Assembly: GCF_010389155.1 (NCBI RefSeq)
Contig: NC_057768.1
Span: 43,503,633 to 43,567,632, forward strand
From: Erigeron canadensis
Lineage: Eukaryota; Streptophyta; Magnoliopsida; Asterales; Asteraceae
DNA length: 64,000 nucleotides
Direction of reading: 5' to 3'
Shown here: one piece after another, positions 33,786 to 51,388 of the stretch
Layout of the letters: each line of letters starts with the position of its first letter
Numbering within the stretch: the first letter of the stretch is position 1
Made by a program: the position numbers and the translations under genes
The notes under the pieces: generated by a model
What the model saw: only the letters and a program-made list of their open reading frames with translations
Database searches by the model: none
What the model was told of the DNA's origin: nothing

Positions 33786-35527
33786 TGCTCGGTGAGTGAC
33801 AGGATTAGGGTTTTGGAAGGGTTTCTATTTCTTTTCTTCAACAAATTTTAGTTTCCCATGTCTAAAATTTACAGTCTACGTCTCTGTCTATCTCTCGTAA
33901 TTATAGTGAACCGTTTCCATGTGGTGCAAATGGTAAATTCACAATAAATTTTATGAAAATTCTTGGGATTTATATTTATGAGTCACACCGTTGCAGCGGC
34001 GACTTTAGACACCGTAACGGTTTATAGCATTCAGTTTACTTTCATGAGATGTGTCAATGAAGGATCTAACCGTATATATCATTCTAAAAATAAGTCGCGG
34101 ATTAGGTGCAAAAAATAATGAAGTGAAAAATAACTATGAAAAATAACTACTTACAGTTGTAGGGGAGGGGACCAAGACAATTAAAAAAATAAATAGTCAA
34201 AAATTAAAATTTAATAGGAATATACAAAGAACATAATTGGTTCGTAATTTCGTGAGTTATAAAAAGGTAATTATTGTTTAAACATTTTGTAATATATTTA
34301 ATGACAATTAAGATGTTTTTCTTATCCGTAACAATACCTTCAGCAATAGTTTTAGAGTTAATGAGGATTTTATAACAATAAGGGTTTTAGATAATTGTGA
34401 GGTTTTTTTTATTGAGGGTAATTTCGAAATTTCAGGGATAAGATGTGTGGAGGTAGTTTAAATGTAGAGGGTATATTAGGTAATTCAAAGGTAGAGGGTT
34501 AAATGGGAGAGGGGTTAGTTTGTTTATATAGGTAGTATAGATAATAACAAATAGTCAAAATCGAAAGCAAACAGGTAATTTGATAAACTCAAGTATTATA
34601 ATTGGTAGATAAATTATTAAAACAACTGTTTTTAGTATACAAAAAGATATGATTGCTTAAAACACTTAATTATTACAAGAAAATAATCTATATGCTTTTA
34701 GTATCATATTAGTTACGTGTATCTAAAGTAAATTCATATATATCCAATTTTGAAACACCTAACTTATGAAGATGTAAGTTAAGGGGTAGAGGCATGTGTC
34801 AAATGACACGACAATTAATAAGTGTGAACCCTACTCATTTATACTCGTACATAGGTATACCAAAATTCAAACCTTTATAAAGGACTATCTTTGTATTTCA
34901 AATGTGTCAAATGGGACTTGAATATGTGATCTAAAAGTCACAAAATAGATGCCAATCACCAAACAATATTTGAAAAAATATATAGCTCGTAGAGTTGTAG
35001 CTCTCTAATTTACCTAGGTTCAGAACAAAGTTGAAAGGATTTTGTCATTATTAATACATAAGTCAACCCAGTTAAAGTGTTAAACTAACTACTTATTCGA
35101 CTATTGTTAATCAACAAAACAATTCGACTATAAAGATCTGATTTTTAAGACATTATATTTGACTTGAAAGAAAAAAACAATGCAAGTTCACGTTAACGAG
35201 TCTAAACTCTAGAGACTTTGTTTAGTTATTAAAAACAAATAAAAAAAAAATAAAGTCAAACACTATAGTTTATTGACATAGTAATCGGCATTTTGTTTTG
35301 GCAATAAACAAATTTAAATAGGAATTGAATATGTAGTTTTTATTCTGGCAACTACCCCCTTTGGCCATTCTAATCTAGTACGAGTACAATACAAGTGTAC
35401 AACTACACGATTAATTAAAAAATAAATATTAAAAACCCCTACCTACCCGCCTCCAACCCCTTTCTTCAATTCCACTCCACCACCGGTCCACCGCCTCAAT
35501 CACCCTGGCCGGATAATAAATCATAAA
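33786..35527. other. Divergent promoter region of ASHR2 and RAD52-2
   Basis: About 1.7 kb of AT-rich DNA contains the upstream regions of both genes and a Helitron-like 5' end at 34390-34541. No further gene is seen. Confidence 0.5.
34390..34541 (-). mobile_element. Helitron-like 5' terminal fragment
   Basis: On the minus strand it starts TCTATACTACC at 34541 after an A. It shares AAACAAACTAACCCC-like sequence with the 5' end of the element at 18629-19049. No matching hairpin plus CTAG end was found at lower coordinates, so the copy looks truncated. Confidence 0.5.
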
Positions 35528-36449
35528 ATGACCACCGCCACCACCGTCCAGTGCGCCACCACCTTGATAACACATCCAACACTTGCCACCAAATCCCCGA
35601 TTACATTCAATCCCCGCTCTAATTTATCATTTAAGTCAAACAATAACATTAAAAATTGTAATAGTAATAGAAAAAGAAGAAATAATAATTGTGTTAGTGC
35701 ATCACTGGGGGATTCTTCAAACAGTAATTACGTGGTTCCATTTGACATAACCTCTTCATGCATTACTCGGCCTTTAGCTGAGATCCTCCGTGATCTCAAT
35801 AAACGGATCAATGATAATATCATTGTCAAAAATTCTTCTCAGTCTGCTTCCATCCCTTGGTATTTCCCTTCTTTCTTTATATATATCTATGTATATATAC
35901 ATCCATCTATATCTATACTTACACTTTGTTTTCGTATATATTAGTATTAGTGAAATGTTCATTTGAAAACTAAAATTTGTGTGAAAACCAACTGTGATTA
36001 GAAACGAAACACAATGTGTTTATGCCATGGCAGTAAGGGCAGCGCCCGTACCATATCAAACCACCACATTATCTCTTGGATCGCCGACCATTAAATCCAC
36101 ACCATTCCCATATGCGTCCGGCTTCCAACCCCTTTATAAATGCCTCGAGGTTGCCGACCGTGAAGAGCGAAGCCCCCTGAATGGTGCAGCTGTTCGATTA
36201 AGGGCTTCGCCATCACAATTTCCGGCAATTATGCTGCTGTGGTAGTGGCGGGCAGCTATAAACACATTGTGTTTAGTTTCCAATCACAATGTGTTTGGCC
36301 AGTTTTCTGGTTTTCATGCAAATTTTAGTTTTCAAATGATCACCACCAATTAGTATTAGTATTATTATGATCTGAAATTTTGTTGGTAATTTGTAGGTAT
36401 CATGCAAATAGGATGCTAAGTTTCTATGCTCCAGGTGCCTTAATCTATC

Positions 36450-36521
<72 letters not shown>

Positions 36522-39500
36522 ACTCCAAAATTTTAATGATCAAGTTAAATATGTCTGGATTTCTTTAGCTGAGTTTTTAAAAATAAAAAGATTATATAGA
36601 TAACTTTGTTATTTAGCTTATGTCCCAAAAAATGTTGCTTTACTGACAACCTAACCGGCCCATACCAGACCACACAGCTTAACGGCACTCAGATTGTGGG
36701 CTGTGGCTCAACCAACTCATACTTCCTGATTTATAGATTGAATCCAGGATACCTTTTTAATGCCCTCTAAACCAATGAGTCTACATGTTTAAGGTAGAAA
36801 AATATAGTGGATCCATATACAATTATAAACTGACCTTAACCCCCAATAGGAAGCTGGAAAACCCAAAATGGAATTTCAAAGGGATAAGTAACCTGAGCAG
36901 GCTGAGGGCTGTTAGGCACCAAGTGGTCGTGAGTCGTGACATAGTTTTGTATTGCATTGGCCCGACCCAATAGGTTTCCTGTATGTTTCAGGGGTGTATG
37001 GTTATAAATATTAAAATAGTAGTACATAGGGTTTCCATCGGGGATGCTTTTGATATAGGATTTATCCATTGATCGTATCATGATTTCATGGAGCGTACCT
37101 AATCATGTTAAAAATTCTTGTGGTTTCTTTTTTTATTTCTTGTTCATATACTTGCATTGTTGCCCGGCAGATATTTAAGGCAGGGGAAAGTGGGAAATCC
37201 AAGAGTATAAACATGGCTTAAACAGTTTTAATTATGTGTTGGATTTAGTTAAAAGTCTCATTACCACGAGCTGAAGAACCTATTGGGGCAATTTAATATC
37301 AAACTTTAAGCTTTTTGGGATGCACTATGTTGTTGATAAATACACGAGGTGATATTTTGATTCCTAAACTAATATTGTGACAACTGGCTCTAGTTGTACA
37401 TTGATACTTAAGGATGGGTTATACATTGTTTTGTGCGTCATCGAGACAAAACATATGTACAAGCGTAGTTTATTATAGATAAGTAACAGAGGATAGGGTT
37501 GGCCACTTACAAGATGTAGTCTAACTAGAAATTAGAAATACATATATAAAACTCGGGGACTCACTAACAGGAGCTATGGTAGGATTTATGCAAGGTAGTG
37601 GTCCTACAGTTGACTAGGATTCAATCATTCGTGGTGCATATGATGTGAGGAGCCTTAGCTTTTTCAAAGATTTTGTTCTTAGGTAATAAAGCAGGTTCAG
37701 TTCCCAGAAGGTTATGCTGTTATGAACTTATGATAACTAAGGTTTAAATGCCTAGTGAAGGCTTATCCAGTGGTAGTTTTTATCAAGTTCATGTTGGTTT
37801 GAAGGCTTGCTGGCCAGTAAGGCCCGATCTATTAAGGAGGCCTGTTTAGGTTTCTTTGGGGACCAAGTTTCTAACACTAGCTGTTCTCCTATATATATCT
37901 CCTTATTGTAATTGTAATCTTATGGTTCAGAGCTTAATAAAATAACCTAGTTGCAGCCGGTGGACTAGGCCCCCACTGGGGCCGAACCACGTTAAATTCT
38001 TGTGTCGTTTATCTAGTTTCTGGTTGTTATCTTCTTGTTTAATTGCTTCCGCTGTGCTATGGCTAAGGGCTGTTCCTAACAAGTGGTAACAGAGATAAAG
38101 CCATAAAGGTTCAATTAAGGGGCTGCTATTTTTGCCGATTAGGGTTTCAGTTTTGCCTCTCTTGTTCGCCGTTTTCTTTCGCAACCGTGCAGAGCTGCTG
38201 TACCACCTGCCACAGCCACTACGATTAAAGTTTTTTCTACCCTTGTCCACAGCTGTTTGCTGCTGATTTGCAGCTGTCTGTTGCTGTTCAGCTGCTGAAA
38301 TCTGCTGTTCAGCCGCTGTTTGCAGTTTTTCTGCTGCTGTTTGCTGCCGTTATTTGGCTGTTCAGCTGCCGTTGCTGCTGAATCTTTTAATTTAGCTGAT
38401 GGAACTGTTGTTGCTGCTGCTGCTGTTTGCTATTTTCTTGTTCGGTCAGATGTGTTCTGGTTCTGGATTGCAGCTGTTTAGCTGCTGTTCCGCCATTGTT
38501 TTACCAAACAACCACCTGTCCACCGCCACTGTTGCAGCCGTCTCTGCTGCTGTTAGCCGCCGCCACTTGGAGCTCTATTAGGGTTCCTGTTTTTTGGGGT
38601 TATTTGGTGTTATTGATCGATTGGAAGATGATGAAAGCATTGTTTTCTTGTTCGAGAAGATATTTGGCTACAGTTCTTGGTTATCATCATGACATTCTTG
38701 TTCGTCATTAATCAGAGGTTGAGGTACTGTGAGGTACTGTCTCTGTTCAGTTTATTCTTTGAGTTGGATCTCGGTTTATTCTGATTCATGATTAGGGTGT
38801 GGTTTTTTGCGGGTGGTTGTTACTAAGTTTGTTGCTGTGATATTACCTTGATCGATTAGACAAGAAAAGAAGATAAGTACCATTGTTTGAAGTTAGTCCA
38901 TTGAAACAAGGTATTAGGTTGATTAGGGTTAAGCCTTTGTTCACCCGGGTATATACATGTGTTTTGGATTGGATTGGATTTCTATTGGATGTGGTACCGT
39001 TTATGAAGAAAATAGAACTAGCTGGTTTGGAGTGCTTTGAGTTATAAGTATTCTTGTTCCGGGTTGCTAGTGTTGACACGAGTGAAAAAAAGTTAGTCAA
39101 GTCATGGAACTAATGCTTGTTTTCTCTACTGTTATTGATCGTTGCTTTTAACTGGTCTGGATACAAGTGGTTTGACTTTTGAATGGATCTTTGTACTGGT
39201 ATTGGGTGAAGGTTTTCGCTGGTTCGAAACGAGTGGAGGTTCGTCACATGAAGTCTGGTTTAGCATGGTTGGAATAACAGAGAGAGTGGGAGCTGTGCGT
39301 AGTTGACTTGTGAGGTTGCATGAGGTGCTCAAGGTTTTAGGACCCCCCGAGGTTGATAAAATTCTGCTTATGAGAATGTGTCTGGGTTGATGCATTGGGG
39401 GTCATTGGAAGGCAGTGAAGACTCTTGTTACAGATTTTGGTTTGCTTCATTTTATGTTACCTACTGTAGTGAAGCATTGGTCTGTTGTTTAGACTTTTGG

Positions 39501-42500
39501 AGTGTGCAGAATACTGCACTACCCGAAGAATTGAACCAACTTTCGGAGAAAAGTCTTGGCTCGCGGATTCGAGAGTTACACGAGTCTGGTGCGCGGTAGA
39601 GGACTTTGGGACTTTCAGGTAATCTGTTCGAGCGTATTCGGAGGTTTGAACTTGGACGGGATTTTGTAACAGTGGGAGCACAAGGAGTGTGTTGACATAT
39701 GTTGAAATCGACGTTGAGTTCTGAAGACCAGGGTTCCGAATGAAATCTCTCATGTGATGTTACCGCTAGTGGAGAGTGTTGTTCCTCTGGAGTCTCTGGA
39801 TCCGGTATTTCAAATCAGTAGGGGCCGGTTGAGATTGAGGATGAGTCATTGGTGATCTTTGCCATGACTGAGTCAGTTGTGTCTGACTGTATTGGAGCGG
39901 TTTACAGCTTCAATGGGCCTTTCAGGTAACTCTGATGAAAAGGGCCGTTGCAACTAGGTACACTTGGGATGCATGGATTGAAGTTTGGTTTGTTCTTGGG
40001 AGCTGGACCTGTGAAGACTTCTGTTCCTATCTGTTTTTATTGAAATCTTAGCTTGTTCATGGAGAATTAAAGACTTGGGAACTTCTGTTTTGAAGTTTAA
40101 TTTGTTCTTGGAACTGAAGGCTTGGAGGATTTCGCTTATCTGAAGATTACTGGAGTTACTAGATGACGGGAATGTTGTTTGTTTGAATAGCGGGCTGAAG
40201 TTTTTTGGCAAGGCCTTCGAGTGGGAGATTGTTGGGTTTGAAGGCTTGCTAGTCAGTAAGGCCCGATCTATTAAGGAGGCCTGCTTAGGTTTCCTTGGGG
40301 ACCAAATTTTTAACCCTAGTTGTTCTCTTATATATATATATCTCCTTATTGTAATTGTAATCTTATGATTCAGAGCTTAATAAATTAACCTAGTTGCAGC
40401 CGGTGGACTAGGCCCCCCACTGGGGCCGAACCACGTTAAATTCTTGTGTCGATTATCTAGTTTCTGGTTGTTATCTTCTTGTTTAATTGCTTCCGTTGTG
40501 CTATGGCTAAGGGCTGTTCCTAACAGTTCATTGTTCGCATTTTTACTACAAGTTTGGTTTGCAGGTCCAAGTAGGTGTATGGAAGTGTGTTGTGTTTGTT
40601 TCAAACAGTAATAAATTCAATACCATCTCCTTACGTTCGGTTAATAAATTCAATATATGTTTATCTATTGCTGCGGCCTGCTTCAAGAAAAGTAATAAAT
40701 ACATGAAATCAGGAAAAAGGGGGTGGGGGGGTAGGTGATAGTAGCCTAGTAGGAAGGGTTTGTAGGTGATGGTTAATGCAGGGGTAACCAATTATTAAAA
40801 TTAATCTGAACTAATTAGTATATAATTAGACATAAGAGATACTAAGTATGTATTGGCTTATCAGATTACAAGTTTATCTTTGGTCCTTACAGCATAGCAT
40901 GAGAAGTTTTTGATCAAATTCGTGTTGTTGTATGAAAATGCATGATAAGTAGGCAAGCAAATGTAGTCATTATTATGTAGAAGCAATGGATAATTTGATA
41001 TCTTATGATTTGACTAATTAACAGCCTGTACATTTTGAAGAAGTTGAAAGAGTTGGTCCTAAATATGGGTCAATAATGAATACTAGTACTGGGAAGGTCT
41101 GTTACTGAGGTTAGACAACTGACTAGAAAGTATACAGGATCATAGGAGTGTGAATTACCTTATACAAGTATCTTATTTTCTGATTGTTAGTCTGATGTTT
41201 CATGGACAATAAGCTGCTTATGAATTATGTAGGTTTTATATTATATATATTTTTTTACAACCAGTATTTCCATAATAAAGGAGCTTCATTTGTTGGAGCT
41301 AGGAGAAATTGTAATCACTCTCTCTTACCAAATAAAAAATGCCAACTCTATATGTAGGTCATTTGTTCAAATCTTGCAAGTTTGATCATTAAGATTTGAT
41401 TTTTCTTTTTTTTTTTTGAGTTAATCTAATAAACATGACTTGACCTGAAGAGTCATAAGTGTGTTGCTTTTCCCATGAACTCATTAGATTTTCCACAAGA
41501 GGATTATATGTTTTTTTTTTTTCAATCTAGACCAACTTGTTTTTTGAAATGATAAAATCTCCATCTATTTTATTATAGCTTCTTTGACACGAACATCCCA
41601 CAAACTTTTTATATTAAAGAACCTAAACAAAGCTTCCATCTGCATCTTAGGAGTGTTTATGATATAATAAGGCTTGTCAAGTATTTTAGTTTATTAGGTT
41701 GCTCTTTATCTGTTTAATGAACTTGTATTCACAGACGCTATCTTTTAGATTTTATATTCATACTCAATGCTAAGTCTCATATTTTTTCTCTTACTTATAC
41801 AATATTTCTTTAGGTTGGTGTGGAGAAATACGTGATGTAATTTTTTCAGACACTGGAAGTGTGACTGTGGTTTATCGTGTCACAGTACGTGGTTCTGATG
41901 GAGAGGTATGACTAAACCTTTATCTCCGAGTGGTTACTCTATATTTAGCTAGATACAATTCATCAGACACTATTCAGGCCCATGAAAGCAAAGTCGAGGC
42001 ACGAGAGTTTCCATTTTTCAGTTCATTGCATGACCAGTAATTAACACCGATGTATTCCATGTGTCCTTTTTATATTATTGGCATATCTACTTCCTTTTGG
42101 TATCAAATTCAAGTACCTGTAAAATACTGAGTATTAAAGAATAGCAGCTCTTACATATCTACAAACATCTATATTAGCTTTCGGGTTACACTTCATCTAC
42201 GAATAGTCAAATATGACATATGATCTATGTGTAGGATGGCAAAAAGAATAAAAAAACATATCCGACTGAAAAACCCGAAACCCGACTTTTTGGGCCGGGT
42301 TCGGGTACGTGGGTCTTGGTCCAGGGATGGGATGGGATGGTAAAAATTCCTTTTTTGCGGGTTTGGGTCTGGGGACGGTTTGGGAGGGGGTTCTTTAATC
42401 TGGTCCGGGATCACCCAAACTGCCTATTATTGTTTACTACTTTTTCAATCAAAACTGTCCCAATGCAGGCTCATCGTGAATCTACTGGAACTGTGTCCTC

Positions 42501-42609
42501 TACCACCAATGATCAGAATGTTGATCCTGTTGCTGCGGCTGAAGAAATAGCTTTTTGCAAAGCATGCGCTCGTTTTGGACTTGGCTTGTACCTTTATCAT
42601 GAAGATTAA
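35528..42609 (+). CDS. RAD52-2: DNA repair RAD52-like protein 2 (RAD52-2/ODB2), plastid-type
   Basis: Four exons join in frame: 35528-35859, 36397-36434, 41814-41905, 42469-42609, giving 200 residues, the compact size of plant organellar RAD52 proteins. Residues 1 to about 60 are rich in Ser, Thr, Asn and Arg, like a plastid transit peptide. The conserved core starts at NSNYVVPFD, continues with TRPLAEILRDLNKRI, YHANRMLSFYAPGWCGEIRD and VTVVYRVTVRGSDGEAHRES, and ends in CARFGLGLYLYHED. Plant RAD52-like proteins bind single-stranded DNA and promote annealing in organelle DNA repair. The choice of RAD52-2 over RAD52-1 rests on this core and on the nearby DUF1350 gene. Intron 2 (36435-41813) is 5.4 kb because it contains a non-autonomous LTR element; intron 1 holds a Mutator-like element. 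Confidence 0.92.
35951..36350. mobile_element. Mutator-like non-autonomous element in RAD52-2 intron 1
   Basis: A perfect 20-bp inverted pair lies at 35960-35979 and 36319-36338. Weaker inverted similarity continues inward to the ACACAATGTGTTTAT motifs (about 36010 and 36260). The flanks share TTAGTATTAGT (35941-35951 and 36350-36360), matching the 9-11 bp duplication of Mutator-like elements. The core (about 36025-36255) is much more GC-rich than its surroundings and might be a captured gene fragment. A short open frame there is not supported as a gene. Confidence 0.7.
36452..36517. repeat. (TTA)22 microsatellite in RAD52-2 intron 2
   Basis: Twenty-two uninterrupted TTA units lie just downstream of exon 2. 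The Leu-rich frame across it is an artefact. Confidence 0.97.
37792..38081 (+). repeat. 5' LTR of the non-autonomous element
   Basis: Ends TGTTGG...CCTAACA. About 95% identical to 40230-40525. It ends three bases before the primer-binding tract. Confidence 0.92.
38084..38094 (+). promoter_or_regulatory. Primer-binding site, tRNA-Met type
   Basis: TGGTAACAGAG differs at one base from the TGGTATCAGAG that pairs with plant initiator tRNA-Met. It lies 2 bp inside the 5' LTR, the expected place. Confidence 0.8.
38220..38580 (+). repeat. GCTGCTG-rich tract inside the non-autonomous element
   Basis: Imperfect CTG/GCT triplets dominate this stretch and create Leu/Cys/Ala-rich open frames in two phases. 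No domain is recognisable. It is probably a degenerate triplet expansion. Confidence 0.7.
40230..40525 (+). repeat. 3' LTR of the non-autonomous element
   Basis: Pairs with 37792-38081. It is preceded by the purine-rich CGAGTGGGAGAT (40218-40229), a plausible polypurine tract. Confidence 0.92.
42225..42425. repeat. GGGTTCGGG/GGGATGG-rich repeat in RAD52-2 intron 3
   Basis: This is a low-complexity stretch of GGGTT-, GGGAC- and GATGGGATGG-type units just before the last exon. Such degenerate runs are common in plant introns, and it has no coding meaning. Confidence 0.6.
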
Positions 42610-44345
42610 GCACAATTATGATTTTCGCATGGAGAAGGTTTTTATAATATAGCGTAAAAAGTTTCCTTTCATTTAAATGGATTAAAATATTTAAAGTTAT
42701 ATGGCTGGATGAATGCCGGAAGGGTGAGGTACCTCCAAAGTTCACACATGCCTCCAGTCATCATGAGTGATATAATAAATGTTGTTTAAATCTTTTGTTT
42801 TTTAATTAATAGATAACTTGTCATCTTTAAATGACATGTTTGAGATGGTGCTATATGGTCCAATCCAATGTATTAGCATACTGTTGTCTGCCATCATGGA
42901 AGTTGTATATTATACATGCAGTCAATTTGATTTGTAAATATATGTCCAAGAATTTAGGCCTGTGCGTAAGGACACTCTGCCTGAAATGGTGTAAACCTGG
43001 CCCAGAAATTTTCAAAATGGAGACCGAAGACTAACTGGGTCATGATCGATCTGGTCCAACCGGCAATGCTATCTCTTTTTCAATATCAAAAATGATGTAT
43101 TTGACCAGAATTCATAAGCCTGACTAAGAAGGAGATTAACATACATCTTAAGATATAAGATGAAGATGAGGTAAGAGAGTGTAGAATCTATGTTTAGACG
43201 AATCTTTATTAATTATTTGTGCCTTGTAAAGTAAGAAAACTAAAACCTGGAATGCCGAGATGAAAGAGTAAGTCAATTTTTTAGCCTAGAAATTCAATTT
43301 CCTGACACAATTAATTAACAGAGTCCTAAAAGGCTAAAACAAAACTAGACAACATCCAACAGCGCAAACCAAATTGGATTACCTCAAAATGAGTTCAGCG
43401 AGTCACATAACATAAAATCAATAACCCAAAGTATGTAACAAGTACTAACATCGGGATGATGGTAATTGGTAAAGGTTCATCATCCAGATCGAGTACTATA
43501 ATGAAAGTTGGCAAGTATCAACCAATTGTTAAACTAGTAATCCACGATTCTAGTTTCAAAACTTCTCAAAGTATGCTTTCGTCCATTCCGTCATTCTCTT
43601 CACTTGTTTCGTTGTTCCCCTTCCACTACATGCATTGAATTTTTCTGAAGTTTATAAGATACAGATCGTAATGACTAATGAATAGCCACGAACTAAGACT
43701 CCAATACGCACAACAAGTTGCAACAAACTAATTAAATTTGTAATACTAAGAGAAGTATCTTTTGCAAGTTCGTTAACCTCAGTCAATTAAGTTGTCGTCC
43801 ATATTGATTTCCCTTGTGGTTGTGGTGAATCAATATCAGTACATAATACTTCCTTTACTATGTAAGGAGACAATAAAGTTCTCGTTTCATCCGATACATG
43901 ACTACTACAACAACAACGATACCTAAACGGGGTATGAGGTAAAATGTAGGCAGTTGTACACACAAAGGTAGAATGGTTGTAGAAGTGACAAGTTTATTAC
44001 GAGTAGTTTTTTTCACTGAATCATCTATAAAACTATAACGGCTCATGATATATATATCTCGTTGTTTAGAGTATGTGAAGTACGTTATCCGTTATTTCCG
44101 AATACCAAATTACCAACTGAATGTTACATTTAACAAAAAACCACAATATTAAGGTTGAAAAAAATACATATTATCGCAAATGATAAATGGTAAATATCAC
44201 ATGGGAAAAAGAAAAACATTACGTCATCAAACTTGTATGGTTTTCCAAAACTTTAGCCCAATTTATTTTATTGTTAGCCCATACGATGGAACCTTATAAC
44301 ACTTCCCACATAAGATATCTATCATATTGGGCCAGCCCTCATATC
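42610..44345. other. Intergenic between RAD52-2 and MCM2
   Basis: It starts with the RAD52-2 3' UTR and ends with the MCM2 promoter. Short open frames on both strands show no family resemblance. Confidence 0.5.
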
Positions 44346-44347
44346 TG

Positions 44348-44368
44348 GCGCGAAAACTTCCCGCCAAA
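44348..44368 (+). promoter_or_regulatory. Two E2F-type sites upstream of MCM2
   Basis: GCGCGAAA (44348-44355) and CCGCCAAA (44361-44368) are reverse complements of TTTCGCGC and TTTGGCGG, both fitting the E2F consensus WTTSSCSS. They lie about 110 bp before the MCM2 ATG. MCM genes are known E2F targets at the G1/S transition, so this is the expected S-phase control. Confidence 0.75.
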
Positions 44369-44471
44369 AAAAATGTGACCTAAAACATAAAAAAGGGGGG
44401 CAAAATGGTGCAAAACTAACACCAGTCACTCAATCCCACACACCAAGCGTGCGAACACACACAAGAGAGAA

Positions 44472-50609
<6,138 letters not shown>

Positions 50610-51388
50610 TGTGTGACTGAGTTAACAAAGTACTCGTAATATGTTTTGAACTTTAATTAGTCTTGGCATTTGAAAGAAACAGTTTGCCTTGTTGAAACCC
50701 GCTAGCGTTGCTTTGCATATGAAAAATGTTTATTTATTGCAGGAGAGGGTTAACTTATTTTGTTGTACTAAATATTTTTTTTATTACGTCTCTATGTTAA
50801 AAATGTTTATAAATTCTAAACTTTCACCCCGGCTATAGATGCACGCTCTTTGCATAGGTTTGCACCAATGAACATCAAAATAGTTTGATTTAACCAAATA
50901 ATTGTCTTTGATGGTGGGAACATCAAAATCCCACCCACCCGACATCCCTTTATTATAGGTTATGTTCCGTATGTTGGCTGTTGCCTGGTCGTTGAGGGTC
51001 AATAATGGGTCAGATATCTATGTTTTTGCAAACTTAGATTATCCATATATGAATATATCTATGAAACATGAGGAAGAGTATACTCTGAATTTCATCTTTT
51101 AAATTTAATTATTTTATCTTTATTAAATGACAATATTAATACTTATACTTTACATTATTTGTCAAAATATACCTTTATTAATTATTGAAATATAACATAA
51201 ATATAAATAAATAAGAATGAGTCGACTTTCTCATTCACTCTACAAATTGTAATATCATTGTATTATTTATTTATTATTTTATTAACATGGTTTCCAAAAG
51301 TAAATTAAATACGATTATGTTCTTTATCTTTACTAAAAGACAACTGACATAATAGCTTATTAACCAATCAAAAGCCTCAATTTGTTAA
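50610..51388. other. MCM2 3' flank and intergenic DNA
   Basis: Contains the MCM2 3' UTR, then AT-rich sequence. No gene is seen. Confidence 0.5.

Larger units (their letters stand above)
37792..40525 (+). mobile_element. Non-autonomous LTR retrotransposon in RAD52-2 intron 2
   Basis: This is a 2.73-kb element with terminal repeats at 37792-38081 (290 bp) and 40230-40525 (296 bp). Each starts TGTTGG and ends CCTAACA. A perfect GTTCA duplication flanks it (37787-37791 and 40526-40530). A primer-binding tract TGGTAACAGAG follows the left repeat, and a purine tract precedes the right one. The 2.15-kb interior has no gag, protease, integrase, RT or RNase H, so it depends on another element. The repeats differ at about 13 sites plus small indels. 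It is longer than typical TRIMs and shorter than typical LARDs. Confidence 0.9.

Noticed and set aside
35994..36245. Open frame beginning near MAVRAAPVPYQTTTLSLG
   Set aside because: It lies wholly inside a Mutator-like element within RAD52-2 intron 1 and matches no family I recognise. It may be captured sequence but is not supported as a gene.
36380..36568. Poly-Leu open frame
   Set aside because: It is the translation of a (TTA)22 microsatellite next to RAD52-2 exon 2.
38399..38711. Leu/Cys-rich open frames, seemingly a signal peptide or membrane protein
   Set aside because: They come from a CTG/GCT-rich tract in two frames inside a non-autonomous LTR element, and no domain is present.
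37927..40604. Two similar minus-strand open frames suggesting a duplicated gene
   Set aside because: The shared protein-like sequence is the antisense of the two LTRs of the non-autonomous element.
43456..43638. Small Ser-rich open frame between RAD52-2 and MCM2
   Set aside because: It is short, without family resemblance, splice context or promoter evidence; chance is more likely.
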